Source: Candidatus Omnitrophota bacterium (GTDB lineage: Bacteria > Omnitrophota > Gorgyraeia > Tantalellales > Tantalellaceae). From it: a stretch of 37,798 nt of DNA. Positions 1 to 8,316 of this stretch are shown here, piece by piece. Location of the stretch: contig JADGBR010000001.1 of assembly GCA_015231405.1 (NCBI GenBank), positions 347,964-385,761 on the forward strand, written 5' to 3'. Below the pieces are notes generated by a model. The model saw only the letters and a program-made list of their open reading frames with translations. It searched no databases and was not told the DNA's origin. Position numbers and translations under genes: made by a program. The number at the start of each line of letters is the position of its first letter. Position 1 is the first letter of the stretch.

Positions 1-111
1 CACGGGACTGGGCCGGGAGAATTCAACTCCGCTCTTTTGAATGACGTGAAAAGGTTCAATGGGGATAAGTTCGCAGACGACGTGTTTTTAATGACTGTGG
101 ACATAAAATAG
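1..111 (+). CDS. SpoIIE/RsbU-type PP2C phosphatase, C-terminal end (partial)
   Basis: Only the last 36 codons are present, open from the window edge and ending in TAG. The residues HGTGPGEFNSALL, followed by FADDVFLMTVDIK, match the end of SpoIIE/RsbU PP2C-like serine phosphatases, where a final Asp-Asp pair before the last strand helps bind the metal ions. In that family these enzymes dephosphorylate anti-sigma-factor antagonists or act as output domains of response regulators. The N-terminal sensor part lies outside the window, so the input signal is unknown. The next gene follows after 161 bases with its own promoter, so this is the end of a separate transcription unit. Confidence 0.6.
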   Translation, partial: HGTGPGEFNSALLNDVKRFNGDKFADDVFLMTVDIK

Positions 112-167
112 ACTTCTGAATCCTGTATCATTTTGGTGATCGTTCATTTTGCAGGGGATATGAATCC

Positions 168-196
168 TTGACCACCGGCAAAACAGCCTTTATAAT
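168..196 (+). promoter_or_regulatory. Sigma-70-type promoter for the first operon
   Basis: TTGACC (168-173) and a perfect TATAAT (191-196) are separated by 17 bases, close to the housekeeping consensus. The predicted start near 203 leaves a leader of about 70 bases before the ATG at 273. The promoter would drive the 55-aa ORF and the closely packed genes behind it. Confidence 0.7.
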
Positions 197-272
197 AACA
201 TGAGTTTTGCGCTTTTATTAATATGATCTGCTAAACGAGAATCAAGAAACACGATTCGTAAAAGGAGTGGAA

Positions 273-440
273 ATGTTCGATCTAAATAAGCTTGGAGATA
301 TGGCGAAGATAGCCAATGAGGCGAAAAAAGTTCAGGAGCAGCATGAGAAGCTTCAAAGGGAGCAGAACGAGATACTTCTAAAGATGTCGAATCAGCTTGA
401 TAAGATCCTCCATCTGCTTGAAAACGCCGTCAGGAAATAA
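273..440 (+). CDS. 55-aa coiled-coil peptide, resembles the N-terminal helix of YbaB/EbfC
   Basis: This short ORF starts at an ATG seven bases after a strong Shine-Dalgarno (AAAGGAGTGG, 261-270) and sits behind a near-consensus promoter, so expression is likely. The product is almost entirely helical and charged. It opens with MFDLNKLGDMAKIANEAKKV, which resembles the first helix of the YbaB/EbfC nucleoid-associated family, but the beta-sheet part of that roughly 100-aa family is missing. The second half has Leu/Ile spacing suited to a coiled coil. It ends three bases before the MetV-like gene, so the two are probably co-translated. It may be a small DNA-associated or scaffold protein; the function is not established. 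Confidence 0.6.
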   Translation: MFDLNKLGDMAKIANEAKKVQEQHEKLQREQNEILLKMSNQLDKILHLLENAVRK

Positions 441-443
441 TAT

Positions 444-1100
444 ATGATCATCACCAGGCAGAAGGATATTAATAAGATACTCGCGTTCATCGGGGATAGG
501 ACAAATATCTTTCTTATCGGCTGTAAATCCTGCGCCACCACATGCAAGACCGGCGGGGAGAAGGAGCTTGATAAAATGGAAGATAAGCTCGCCCTTCACG
601 GGAAAAAAATATTAGGCAAAAAAGTTCTTGATCCCGCTTGCAGTATACTTGAAGTTAAACGCCTTGTCCGCGAAAATAAAGAAGTTATGAAAGAATGTGA
701 AGTGATCCTCTCCATGGCCTGCGGGGGCGGGACCCAGGCCGCGGCAGAAGTTATTGAAGGAAAGAAGATTGTCCCCGGTAATGATTCTCTTTTTCAGGGA
801 GAGATAACCAGGATAACCGCTACGGGAAGCCATTTTGAACAGAAATGTTCTCTCTGCGCGGATTGCATGCTCGGCGAGACCGGAGGAATATGCCCCGTAA
901 CAAGATGCCCCAAAGGCCTCCGGAACGGCCCCTGCGGCGGCGCGAAGAACAGGAAATGCGAGATACATAAAGACCTTGACTGCGTTTGGATAACTATTTA
1001 CAAAAGGTTGACGGATATCGGGGAATTGAAGAACATGTACAATTACAAAGAACCCCGCGACTTTACCAGGAATAAACAGCCTCAATCCCTGGACATCTGA
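444..1100 (+). CDS. metV: MetV-like protein (methylenetetrahydrofolate reductase C-terminal domain)
   Basis: The 218-aa protein is the stand-alone form of the MTHFR C-terminal domain. Its second half carries the family signature: C135xxC138xxC141, then GGICPVTRCPKGLRNGPCGG (C150, C155, C164), C172 and the C180-V-W motif. The first half has another cysteine set (C27, C30, C34, C66, C85, C93) of the kind that holds iron-sulfur clusters. In acetogens MetV pairs with the flavoprotein MetF to reduce methylene-THF to methyl-THF in the methyl branch of the Wood-Ljungdahl pathway. No metF is adjacent here; it must lie elsewhere or MetV has another partner. It overlaps nothing and is followed three bases later by yggS. 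Confidence 0.8.
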   Translation: MIITRQKDINKILAFIGDRTNIFLIGCKSCATTCKTGGEKELDKMEDKLALHGKKILGKKVLDPACSILEVKRLVRENKEVMKECEVILSMACGGGTQAAAEVIEGKKIVPGNDSLFQGEITRITATGSHFEQKCSLCADCMLGETGGICPVTRCPKGLRNGPCGGAKNRKCEIHKDLDCVWITIYKRLTDIGELKNMYNYKEPRDFTRNKQPQSLDI

Positions 1101-1103
1101 TAA

Positions 1104-1775
1104 ATGCAAGATCATAAATACGAACATATTGCCGGGAAAGTCAAAGCTTATATTAACGAGATACCCCGAAACGTGACTGTCGTGGCCGCTGCTAAGAAAA
1201 GAGATAGAGGCGAAATCAGGGCAGCCATAGACGCCGGCATAAGGATCATAGGCGAGAACTACGTCCAGGAAACCGAAAAAGTTTATCCCGGTCTAAAGGA
1301 TGTCGCTAAATGGCATTTAATAGGTGCTTTACAGAAAAATAAGGTAAAGAAAGCCGTAATGATGTTCGACATGATCGAAACAGTTGATTCCGTGGAGCTT
1401 GCAGGCGAGATCGACAAAAGATGCGGCGGGGCGGGTAAGATAATGCCGGTACTTCTGGAGATAAATACGGGTCTAGAGGGTAATAAGTCCGGCATAATTC
1501 CTGAGGATGTAAAGGATACGGCAAAAACGATCAGTGCCATGAAAAATATACGGATCGAAGGCCTTATGACAATGGGGCCGCTCGCCGATGACCCTGAACT
1601 TTCCAGGCCGTATTTCAGGATAGCTCAGGAGTTATTCCTTGAACTTAAGGGGGCGGATATCCCTGGTGTTGAAATGAAATACTTGTCCATGGGGATGACG
1701 GCGTCGTACAGAGTGGCTATCGCGGAAGGCGCGAATCTTGTCAGGATCGGGACCGGGATATTCGGTGAACGTTGA
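1104..1775 (+). CDS. yggS: YggS/PROSC family PLP-homeostasis protein
   Basis: The 223-aa protein matches the single-domain alanine-racemase-fold family that binds pyridoxal phosphate and buffers cellular PLP without a known catalytic role. Visible signatures are the PLP lysine in VVAAAK (K31), IGENYVQE (49-56), HLIGALQKNK (71-80, the family's H-x-IG-x-LQ-x-NK motif) and the C-terminal LSMGMTASYRVAIAEGA...VRIGTGIFG phosphate-binding region. Full length for the family. The start ATG is three bases after the MetV stop. PLP supply fits the several PLP enzymes in the window (BioF, BioA), though that link is only inference. Confidence 0.93.
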   Translation: MQDHKYEHIAGKVKAYINEIPRNVTVVAAAKKRDRGEIRAAIDAGIRIIGENYVQETEKVYPGLKDVAKWHLIGALQKNKVKKAVMMFDMIETVDSVELAGEIDKRCGGAGKIMPVLLEINTGLEGNKSGIIPEDVKDTAKTISAMKNIRIEGLMTMGPLADDPELSRPYFRIAQELFLELKGADIPGVEMKYLSMGMTASYRVAIAEGANLVRIGTGIFGER

Positions 1776-1810
1776 ACTCGATATGAGGGTAGATCGATGA
1801 TAATATTTAA

Positions 1811-1828
1811 TCGACAATTGATTGTTGA
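1811..1828 (+). promoter_or_regulatory. Short palindrome upstream of trxB
   Basis: TCGACAAT and ATTGTTGA form an inverted repeat (7 of 8 paired, 2-base spacer) 19 bases before the trxB start, in the only sizeable gap (71 bases) of this operon. It could be a repressor site or a weak mRNA hairpin. No regulator is suggested by the sequence itself. Confidence 0.25.
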
Positions 1829-1846
1829 AAGGAGTGCGATCGAGGA

Positions 1847-2812
1847 ATGGAACAGCCAAATATAAGCGATGACGTCAATGATATCGTAATAATCGGCGGA
1901 GGACCGGCGGGACTTACGGCGGGGATCTATTGTTCCAGGTCCAGGATGAAGACAGCTCTTATTGAAAGTATGAGCGTTATGGGCCAGATAACAATGACCG
2001 AGGAAATAGAGAATTATCCGGGCATCAAAACATCCGGCGGGTTCGATCTCGTCATGAAAATGAAAGAGCAGGCTATGGGATTTGGCCTTACCTGTGAAAC
2101 AGGGACGGTTCTGGGTGTGAAAAGGACCGCTAAGGGCGGGCTGAAATGCTGGGAGATAACACATGAAACAGCTTCCGTCAAAGCCCTGGCATGCATAATA
2201 GCGACAGGCGCCAGGCCAAAGGGGCTGGGTGTGAAAGGGGAGGAAGAGTTCAGGGGGAAAGGGGTATCGTATTGCGCGACTTGCGACGCGGCTTTTTTCA
2301 GGGATAAGGATATCGTTGTCGTAGGCGGAGGCGATACGGCGGTCGAGGAAGCTATATATCTTACGAAATTCGGTAAAAAAGTAACTATTATTCACAGAAG
2401 GGACCGTCTCAGAGCCGCTAAAATAATCCAGGAAAGAGCTTTTAATAATAATAAGATCGAATTCGCCTGGAATTCTGTCATTGAGGAGATATCCGGAAAG
2501 ATAAAAGTAGAAAAAGTCCATGTCAAGGACGTAATAACCGGTAAAAGGACGGACATTAAATGTGAAGGAGTTTTCGTTTTCGCGGGTTGGGCGCCTAATA
2601 CAGCCTTTCTGGGAAATCTACTGGAGGCGGATAAGGGCGGTAACATCAAAGTGACCGCTGATATGAAAACCAGCGAACCCGGGATCTTCGCATGCGGCGA
2701 TTGCTGCGACCGTCCTTTTAAACAGGTAGTCACTGCTTGCGGCGACGGTGCCGTTGCGGCTCATTCGGCGCAATTATACGTCGAGGAGTTGAAGGGCGAA
2801 GCATACAAATAA
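1847..2812 (+). CDS. trxB: Thioredoxin reductase (NADPH-disulfide reductase)
   Basis: A 321-aa cytoplasmic flavoprotein that passes electrons from NADPH through FAD and a redox disulfide to thioredoxin. Domains in order: FAD-binding GGGPAG (17-22), the insertion with the redox CATC motif (C143, C146), NADPH-binding VVVGGGDTAVEEA and HRRDRLRA (183-190), then the second FAD motif GIFACGDC and QVVTACGDGAVAA near the end. Length and motif order are those of the low-molecular-weight type. A GAGG ribosome site lies just before the ATG. A 60-residue upstream extension is excluded by the stop of yggS. Confidence 0.95.
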   Translation: MEQPNISDDVNDIVIIGGGPAGLTAGIYCSRSRMKTALIESMSVMGQITMTEEIENYPGIKTSGGFDLVMKMKEQAMGFGLTCETGTVLGVKRTAKGGLKCWEITHETASVKALACIIATGARPKGLGVKGEEEFRGKGVSYCATCDAAFFRDKDIVVVGGGDTAVEEAIYLTKFGKKVTIIHRRDRLRAAKIIQERAFNNNKIEFAWNSVIEEISGKIKVEKVHVKDVITGKRTDIKCEGVFVFAGWAPNTAFLGNLLEADKGGNIKVTADMKTSEPGIFACGDCCDRPFKQVVTACGDGAVAAHSAQLYVEELKGEAYK

Positions 2813-2827
2813 AAAGAGGAGATTCTC

Positions 2828-3889
2828 ATGAAAACCGAATCGTTGGATTTCTTTAAGCAATTGATCGATAGCCACAGCCCTTCCGGATATGAAGGCGACG
2901 CCAGCAAGGTGTGGAAGAAAAGGACAGCGAATTACGCCGATAAGGTCTGGGTGGACGTACACGGTAATACGATTTCGGAACTGAATAAGGGTAAAACGCC
3001 AAGGGTCATGATCGCCGGACACATAGACGAGATAGGTTATATGGTCAATTACATCGATAAAGAGGGATATATATATTTTTCGGCCATAGGCGGCATTGAT
3101 ACGCATCTTGTTCCGGCCCAGAGGGTATGGATCAAAGGCAAGAAAGGCGATGTTAAAGGCGTTGTAGGCAGGAAACCCATACATTTGCAGAAACCCGACG
3201 AGAGGACCAAAGTATCGAAACTCGAGGAGATGTGGATCGATATCGGGGCAAAGAGCGATAAGGAGGCTTTGAAACTGGTTGATATAGGCGATCCTGCGGT
3301 CCCGGCCGTCGGTTTCGAGGAGCTCCGCGGCTCAAAGGTTGTCGGAAGAGGTTTTGACGACCGCTCCGGGGCTTTTGTAGTAAGCGAATGTATGCGTCTA
3401 CTTAAGGATATGAAAATCAAAGCCTCGGTTTACGGCGTAGCGACTGTGCAGGAAGAGATCGGCATCCGCGGCGCGAGGACGAGCGCCTTCGGCATATCGC
3501 CTCATGTAGGAATAGCTGTTGATGTTACTTTCGCCACCGATATGCCCGGAATAGACAAGAAACAGATCGGGGACATAAAACTGGGAAAGGGCCCGGTCAT
3601 ATCCAGGGGCCCGAATATGAACCCGAAAGTTTTCGATCTCCTGGTAGAAACTGCAAAAAAACATAAAATACCTTATCAGGTCCAGGGGATACCGTCCTCT
3701 ACAGGTACTGACGCGAATTTTATTCAGCTGAACCAGTCTGGGGTCGCGACGGGACTGGTAAGCATCCCGAACAGGTATATGCATTCTCCCGTCGAGATGG
3801 TCGATATTGACGACCTGGAAAATACGGCTGAACTTATCAGCCTTTTTATATCCAAATTAGACGAAAAAACCGATTACATACCTTTTTAA
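2828..3889 (+). CDS. M42 family glutamyl/general aminopeptidase
   Basis: The 353-aa protein has the full set of dinuclear metal ligands of M42 peptidases (TET/DppA/FrvX/endoglucanase-M-like family): H65 in AGHIDEIG, D177 in GFDDR, the catalytic and ligand glutamates E209-E210 in TVQEE, D232 in AVDVT and H319 in RYMHSPVE. These cytosolic enzymes form dodecameric shells and trim peptides from the N terminus. The sequence cannot show substrate preference. It follows trxB by 15 bases with a GAGGAG ribosome site and precedes ilvD by 10 bases, so it is part of the same operon. Confidence 0.93.
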   Translation: MKTESLDFFKQLIDSHSPSGYEGDASKVWKKRTANYADKVWVDVHGNTISELNKGKTPRVMIAGHIDEIGYMVNYIDKEGYIYFSAIGGIDTHLVPAQRVWIKGKKGDVKGVVGRKPIHLQKPDERTKVSKLEEMWIDIGAKSDKEALKLVDIGDPAVPAVGFEELRGSKVVGRGFDDRSGAFVVSECMRLLKDMKIKASVYGVATVQEEIGIRGARTSAFGISPHVGIAVDVTFATDMPGIDKKQIGDIKLGKGPVISRGPNMNPKVFDLLVETAKKHKIPYQVQGIPSSTGTDANFIQLNQSGVATGLVSIPNRYMHSPVEMVDIDDLENTAELISLFISKLDEKTDYIPF

Positions 3890-3899
3890 AGGAGGAATA

Positions 3900-5564
3900 A
3901 TGAGATCTGACCAGATGAAAAAAGGGATAGAAAGGGCGCCGCATAGGTCGCTTCTTAAAGCCCTATCATATACAGACGAAGAAATAAACCTTCCGATCAT
4001 AGGTATCGCCAACTCCTATAATGAGGTAATACCCGGGCACAATCATTTGAGGATGCTCGTCGAGGGAGTAAAGGCCGGTATACGTCTGGCGGGCGGTACT
4101 CCGATGGAATTCAATACGATAGGGATATGTGACGGGATAGCGATGGGGCATAAAGGGATGAAGTATTCACTTGGTTCCAGAGAGCTTATAGCCGATTCGG
4201 TCGAGATAATGGGCGGGGCGTATCCTTTTGACGGGATGGTCATGGTATGTAATTGCGACAAGATCGTACCCGGTATGATGATGGGAATGCTTAGGCTGAA
4301 TATCCCGGCGCTCCTGATCAGCGGCGGACCGATGCTCACGGGCTGCTCGGCGAAAAAAAACATTGATCTTATCAGCGTGTTCGAGGGGGTAGGGAAGAGA
4401 AGCGCGGGAAAAATATCAGAAAAAGAGTTCAAAGAGCTTGAAGATAACGCCTGTCCGGGCTCGGGATCCTGCTCGGGGATGTTCACGGCTAACTCAATGA
4501 ATTGTATTTCTGAGGCCCTCGGCCTAGCGCTTCCTGGAAACGGTACTATACCGGCAGTTTCTGCGAAACGGATACGGCTCGCGAAAATGGCCGGCATGAA
4601 GATAATGGAGCTGGTGGCGAAAGATATTAAACCCAGGGATATAGCCACCGAAAAGGCCTTTAAGAACGCGATGACCGTAGAGATGGCTCTCGGATCATCG
4701 ACGAACACGGTACTCCATCTTCCGGCTATCGCCGATGAGGCCGGGATAAGGCTGGATCTTGATCAATTCAACAAGATAAGCGTCAAAACCCCGAATCTGT
4801 GCAAGATCTCTCCGGCAGGAGAGAAACATATGGAGGATCTCGATAAGGCCGGGGGCATACCCGCGGTAATGGCCGAGCTTAACAAGAAAAAACTTCTCGA
4901 CGTTAATATTTTAACCGTTACCGGTAGGACCGTTAAAGAGAATATCAAAGACGCCGAAAATCTTGATCCGGAAGTTATCAGGCACATTGAAACCCCTTAT
5001 TCGGAGGATGGCGGATTGGCAATTTTGTTCGGCACTCTCGCACCGGAAGGGTCCGTCGTAAAAAAATCGGCCGTGGACCCGAAAATGCTTAAACATCAAG
5101 GTCCGGCCAGGGTATTCGACTCCGAAGAAAACGCGCTAGCCGCTATCCTTGGAAATAAGATCAGAAAAGGCGATGTGGTGGTTATAAGGTATGAGGGCCC
5201 GAAAGGGGGTCCGGGCATGAGAGAAATGCTTGGGCCTACATCGGCTATTGCCGGGGTAGGTTTGGATAAAGATGTCGCTCTTATAACTGACGGAAGATTT
5301 TCGGGCGGTACCAGAGGTGCGGCAATAGGCCATGTTTCACCCGAAGCTCAGGAAGGCGGTAACATCGCTTTGATCCAGGAAGGTGACATTGTGAAGATCG
5401 ACATCCCCGGGAAAAAACTGGATATCATGGTAGATCATAAAGAGCTGGAAAAACGCAGGAGTAAATGGGTAAGGCCCGAGCTGAAAGTTAAGGAAGGATA
5501 CCTCTACAGATACGCGAAAATGGTCACATCAGCCTCGACAGGGGCAATATTTAAGAAGGACTAA
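3900..5564 (+). CDS. ilvD: Dihydroxy-acid dehydratase
   Basis: The 554-aa enzyme removes water from 2,3-dihydroxy-isovalerate or -methylvalerate, the third common step of valine, isoleucine and (through ketoisovalerate) leucine and pantothenate synthesis. Signatures: [11 protein letters not shown] (78-88), CNCDKIVPG (117-125), [18 protein letters not shown] (185-202), GPTSAIAG and [14 protein letters not shown]. Where plant-type enzymes have a cysteine (PCNxHLR), this one has VIPGHNHLR, as in E. coli IlvD. The cluster ligands are therefore probably C119 and C191 plus one other residue, and the enzyme may be oxygen-sensitive. The other ilv genes are not in the window. A GGAGGA ribosome site precedes the ATG. 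Confidence 0.96.
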   Translation: MRSDQMKKGIERAPHRSLLKALSYTDEEINLPIIGIANSYNEVIPGHNHLRMLVEGVKAGIRLAGGTPMEFNTIGICDGIAMGHKGMKYSLGSRELIADSVEIMGGAYPFDGMVMVCNCDKIVPGMMMGMLRLNIPALLISGGPMLTGCSAKKNIDLISVFEGVGKRSAGKISEKEFKELEDNACPGSGSCSGMFTANSMNCISEALGLALPGNGTIPAVSAKRIRLAKMAGMKIMELVAKDIKPRDIATEKAFKNAMTVEMALGSSTNTVLHLPAIADEAGIRLDLDQFNKISVKTPNLCKISPAGEKHMEDLDKAGGIPAVMAELNKKKLLDVNILTVTGRTVKENIKDAENLDPEVIRHIETPYSEDGGLAILFGTLAPEGSVVKKSAVDPKMLKHQGPARVFDSEENALAAILGNKIRKGDVVVIRYEGPKGGPGMREMLGPTSAIAGVGLDKDVALITDGRFSGGTRGAAIGHVSPEAQEGGNIALIQEGDIVKIDIPGKKLDIMVDHKELEKRRSKWVRPELKVKEGYLYRYAKMVTSASTGAIFKKD

Positions 5565-5576
5565 AAACGAGGATCG

Positions 5577-6080
5577 TTGATCATATTTCAATATTGTCCT
5601 CTTTGCGCGAGGTCCCTCACAACGAAACGCGTCGAAAGAAGGGACAGGTTAACATGCATCTCATGTGGGTGGATAAATTATAAGAATCCATTGCCGGCTG
5701 CAGCCTGCCTTGCCGTTAACAAACAAAAAGAGATACTTCTTGTCAAGAGAGGTATAGAGCCGTATAAAGGCGAATGGAGCCTGCCGGGCGGGTTCATGGA
5801 GATGAACGAATCGCCGGAAAAAGCGGCGGAGAGAGAGCTGAAGGAAGAGACAGGGATAAAAGGCGTTGCTTCCGATATCGTCGGCGTAATAGTCCATCCA
5901 AGCAAAATATACGGGTCGATTCTTGTCGTTGGAGTAATGTTCAAGGTGATAAAAGGGACGCCCCGTCCGGGTAGCGACGCCATGGAGACGGCTTTCTATG
6001 GTCTCAATGATCTGCCGCCTATACCCATAAGAACACACAGCGAACTTCTTAAAAGGTTCGTGGAACAATTTAAAAGTTAA
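5577..6080 (+). CDS. Zinc-ribbon NUDIX hydrolase
   Basis: The 167-aa protein has a short N-terminal zinc ribbon (C7-x2-C10, C27-x2-C30) followed by a perfect NUDIX box, G72-x5-E78-x7-R86-E87-L-x-E90-E91-T-G-I. These enzymes hydrolyse nucleoside diphosphates linked to another group, such as NADH, ADP-ribose or oxidised nucleotides. The zinc ribbon recalls NudC-type NADH pyrophosphatases, but the protein is shorter and lacks a recognisable NudC tail, so the substrate is open. The start is a TTG four bases after a GAGG site. The next in-frame ATG falls inside the NUDIX domain, so TTG is required. Confidence 0.85.
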   Translation: MIIFQYCPLCARSLTTKRVERRDRLTCISCGWINYKNPLPAAACLAVNKQKEILLVKRGIEPYKGEWSLPGGFMEMNESPEKAAERELKEETGIKGVASDIVGVIVHPSKIYGSILVVGVMFKVIKGTPRPGSDAMETAFYGLNDLPPIPIRTHSELLKRFVEQFKS

Positions 6081-6082
6081 TA

Positions 6083-7741
6083 ATGCCAAACATATCGGAT
6101 ATGCTAAAAGCCGGCCGGGGGAAGATACGGACCGAGACGATATTGTATTTCGGAGTTTATGTGTCGGCGTTCTGGGCCATGTCTTTTCTGGGGCGCTCGA
6201 TGTTCTGGGACGACTGGATCTATGTTTATGTCGACGGCTTCATGAAAATGCTGAAGCTCGGCTCGGAGAACGGGACTCAGCTTCAGACCGTTTATCATTA
6301 CCTTCTGTATCACTCGTCGTTCAGAGATAAATTTCTGGTCATTATCGTGAATTCATCGTATTTTTTCGCCGGCCTCCTCCTGGATTCGATTCTCAGGCGC
6401 GTGAGGGTAGTCGATAAATGGACCAGGATAAGCGTGGTGCTCTTCTTTCTTGTATTTCCGGTGAACACAGCCAGGTTCACTTTCGTCCTTTCTTTCAGGG
6501 GTTTGTCATATTTCATGTTCTTTCTGGGCGCGCGTCTTTTGGCCGGGTATTGCGAGACTGAAAAGAAGGCATTAAAGTCCCTCTCTTTAGCCGTGTTCTT
6601 CCTGTCTTTTTTTACTGAATCACTTTTGATGTTCTATCTTCTCGCGTTGTTATACATAGCGTGCGTCAAATACGATATCTTAACGAGCAAAAAGGAAGGC
6701 GTTAACAGGTTCGTAAAAGAACAGTACGATCTGATTTTACTGCCCCTTGTCTTTTGGGTGATCCGAAGCGTATTCTGGAGGCCATACGGACCGGTTGCCG
6801 GGCATAACGGCTTCAATGTCCATAAAGGGACTTTAGGTGAGATCATTGACGTGCTAGCTCGTAATATTAAAGCAGTCGCTGAGGTCGTTACCCCTGGCGA
6901 TCTCACTTCTCTGATAATCGTATTGATACTAACCTTCGTTTTGTATAGATCGATCAAGCCGCTGGATAATGGCGCTGAACGAACCCCTATCAGGAAAGAT
7001 CTGGCATTTCTTTTTTTCGGGTTATTTGCTCTCGGGTTAAGCGTATTTCCTTATGTGATCGTTCAGAAACCCCCTGTACCTTACGGATTCGAGTCAAGAC
7101 ACCAGATGCTTATGCCATTAGGCGCCGCCATTATCCTTACGTCGCTGACGGGAATATTGGCATCAATGATAGGGAGGAAAGAATTATTTATAAGGTATGT
7201 CGTGACTTCGGTTATCCTTTCAGCCATGATAGTGTCGCTGAACAGGACGTATATAGCGTTCCACGCCGAATGGTACAGAGAGTTGTCGCTCATTGGGAAC
7301 ATCAGAGATGATCCATCCTTTAGTAAAGGGCCGGACATGGTCTATATTGTCGTGGATACTTCCCAACTGAAGGATACAAGACTTACCGGTCATAGATACA
7401 GGTTCCTGTGGGAATACGCGGGAATATTCCGTGTCTCGACCGGCAGAACTTATAAAATAGGCTGTCCGGCGGTAGTTACTAAGGATAGAAAGCTTATGAT
7501 GGACCTATCCAGCAACTGGGACCTTATAGGAAGGTCCATGGGTGAGATAACCCTGCCTAAAGCCCCTCCTGTCGTATTGATCCAAAAAGGGTCGTATAAC
7601 GTCGATGAGCCCTACGGACATTTAAAGCTTCTACTAAAAGAGATGTTCCGTAAAAAGGATTTCGACGCGGAAGTCAAAACTATAACAAAGATCACCGTTA
7701 TTCCCTACGACGTATTCACAAAAATGCTGGCATCGAAGTGA
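6083..7741 (+). CDS. Multi-pass membrane protein, GT-C glycosyltransferase-like
   Basis: The 552-aa protein has about eight to ten hydrophobic helices between residues 18 and 400 and a soluble C-terminal part of about 140 residues. After the first helix comes SMFWDDWIYVY (39-49). An acidic pair in the first periplasmic loop is typical of GT-C lipid-linked-sugar transferases and related O-antigen or membrane mannosyltransferases. I do not recognise the exact family and the assignment rests on topology plus the DDW motif. It starts three bases after the NUDIX stop without a clear ribosome site, suggesting translational coupling, and is the last gene before a long non-coding region. Confidence 0.6.
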   Translation: MPNISDMLKAGRGKIRTETILYFGVYVSAFWAMSFLGRSMFWDDWIYVYVDGFMKMLKLGSENGTQLQTVYHYLLYHSSFRDKFLVIIVNSSYFFAGLLLDSILRRVRVVDKWTRISVVLFFLVFPVNTARFTFVLSFRGLSYFMFFLGARLLAGYCETEKKALKSLSLAVFFLSFFTESLLMFYLLALLYIACVKYDILTSKKEGVNRFVKEQYDLILLPLVFWVIRSVFWRPYGPVAGHNGFNVHKGTLGEIIDVLARNIKAVAEVVTPGDLTSLIIVLILTFVLYRSIKPLDNGAERTPIRKDLAFLFFGLFALGLSVFPYVIVQKPPVPYGFESRHQMLMPLGAAIILTSLTGILASMIGRKELFIRYVVTSVILSAMIVSLNRTYIAFHAEWYRELSLIGNIRDDPSFSKGPDMVYIVVDTSQLKDTRLTGHRYRFLWEYAGIFRVSTGRTYKIGCPAVVTKDRKLMMDLSSNWDLIGRSMGEITLPKAPPVVLIQKGSYNVDEPYGHLKLLLKEMFRKKDFDAEVKTITKITVIPYDVFTKMLASK

Positions 7742-7780
7742 TAACAATAGCATAATCATTCATACTGCCTTTCATAAGAC

Positions 7781-7998
7781 TATCGGCGAGGTGTGGATAT
7801 CCTCTTCAAGCCTTCCCCATGGGAATTTCTTAACGCCTTTAACATGCCGTTTTTAGACCTTGCGCATTCACCCTCCTCCGCCTGCGGCTTCGGAGGTTGA
7901 GCCGCAAGCAATGTGGTTGTCATAAAAACGGCATGTTGAAGGCTAAAATTCTCAAAGGGGCCCCTTCGCTCGAAGAGAATATCCACACCTTGACCAGA
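7781..7998. repeat. Long imperfect inverted repeat (nested, branched)
   Basis: The outer arms 7789-7807 and 7972-7990 pair over 19 bases with one mismatch (AGGTGTGGATAT...). Inner arms 7836-7854 and 7924-7942 pair over another 19 with one mismatch (CCTTTAACATGCCGTTTTT). Inside lie CTTGCG/CGCAAG and CCTCCG/CGGAGG stems. Together they could fold the whole 218 bases into one branched hairpin. It could be a non-autonomous mobile element, a structured RNA or a decayed insertion; no transposase is present. Confidence 0.65.
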
Positions 7999-8043
7999 TA
8001 CCGTGATGAAACATCCCGGGTATCTTCCAGTTATTTGCGAAAG

Positions 8044-8208
8044 GGGTATGGGCGTGAAGGAGATGTGGTTCTTCGTACGGCACTTTGACCGTCCCAACAG
8101 CCGAAGTAGCCTTATGCGTGGACCTTGCAAATATTGCAATGAAGCTCACAAGCCGATCTAGAAGTTTGAAAAGTTCCGGTAGAAGGTTCCCATCTCCTTA
8201 ACGCCATC
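8044..8208. repeat. Second long imperfect inverted repeat
   Basis: ATGGGCGTGAAGGAGATG (8048-8065) pairs with CATCTCCTTAACGCCAT (8191-8207) with few mismatches, and pairing continues more loosely inward (TTCTTCGTACGGCACTTT with the segment just before 8191). Its right arm (TTCCCATCTCCTTAACGCC) resembles the left arm of the first repeat (TTCCCCATGGGAATTTCTTAACGCC, split by an insertion), so the two may be diverged copies. Confidence 0.5.
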
Positions 8209-8275
8209 GTCGCGAGTATCAATGAAAACCATGAAAATTAGCACAATTAATTTCACAATCCTATAAAATTCATAC

Positions 8276-8304
8276 TTGATATTGTAAACAAATATATATA
8301 AAAT
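8276..8304 (+). promoter_or_regulatory. Probable bio operon promoter
   Basis: TTGATA (8276-8281) and TAAAAT (8299-8304), 17 bases apart, lie inside and around the biotin operator. The predicted transcription start near 8311 is only a few bases before the ATG at 8315, so the message would be nearly leaderless. This fits the lack of any ribosome site in front of bioB. A second candidate promoter at 8238-8267 would give a leader of about 40 bases, still without a ribosome site. Confidence 0.45.
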
Positions 8305-8316
8305 GGTTTACAATAT
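8279..8316 (+). promoter_or_regulatory. BirA-type biotin operator
   Basis: ATATTGTAAAC (8279-8289) and GTTTACAATAT (8306-8316) form a perfect 11-base inverted repeat with a 16-base spacer. This is the known BirA site pattern, TTGTAAAC-N14-16-GTTTACAA, bound by the dimer of biotin protein ligase carrying biotinyl-AMP when biotin is plentiful. Its position over the -10 region and start of bioB implies repression of the whole operon by competition with RNA polymerase. It also predicts a BirA with an N-terminal helix-turn-helix domain elsewhere in the genome; birA is not in this window. Confidence 0.9.

Larger units (their letters stand above)
7742..8275. other. Non-coding interval rich in long inverted repeats
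   Basis: No reading frame here resembles a protein; the short open frames on both strands are by-products of the palindromes. The stretch holds two large imperfect inverted repeats (7781-7998 and 8044-8208), a small one between them (AGATACC with GGGTATCT, about 7997-8025), and an AT-rich tail leading into the bioB control region. A possible alternative bioB promoter (TTAGCA 8238-8243, TATAAA 8262-8267, 18-base spacing) lies in this tail. Confidence 0.6.

Noticed and set aside
1625-2521. 298-codon open frame on the minus strand
   Set aside because: It lies opposite yggS and trxB, both unambiguous, and its translation resembles no family.
7780-8149. Overlapping short frames on both strands in the non-coding gap
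   Set aside because: They mirror each other because of the palindromes, lack ribosome sites and have no recognisable motifs.
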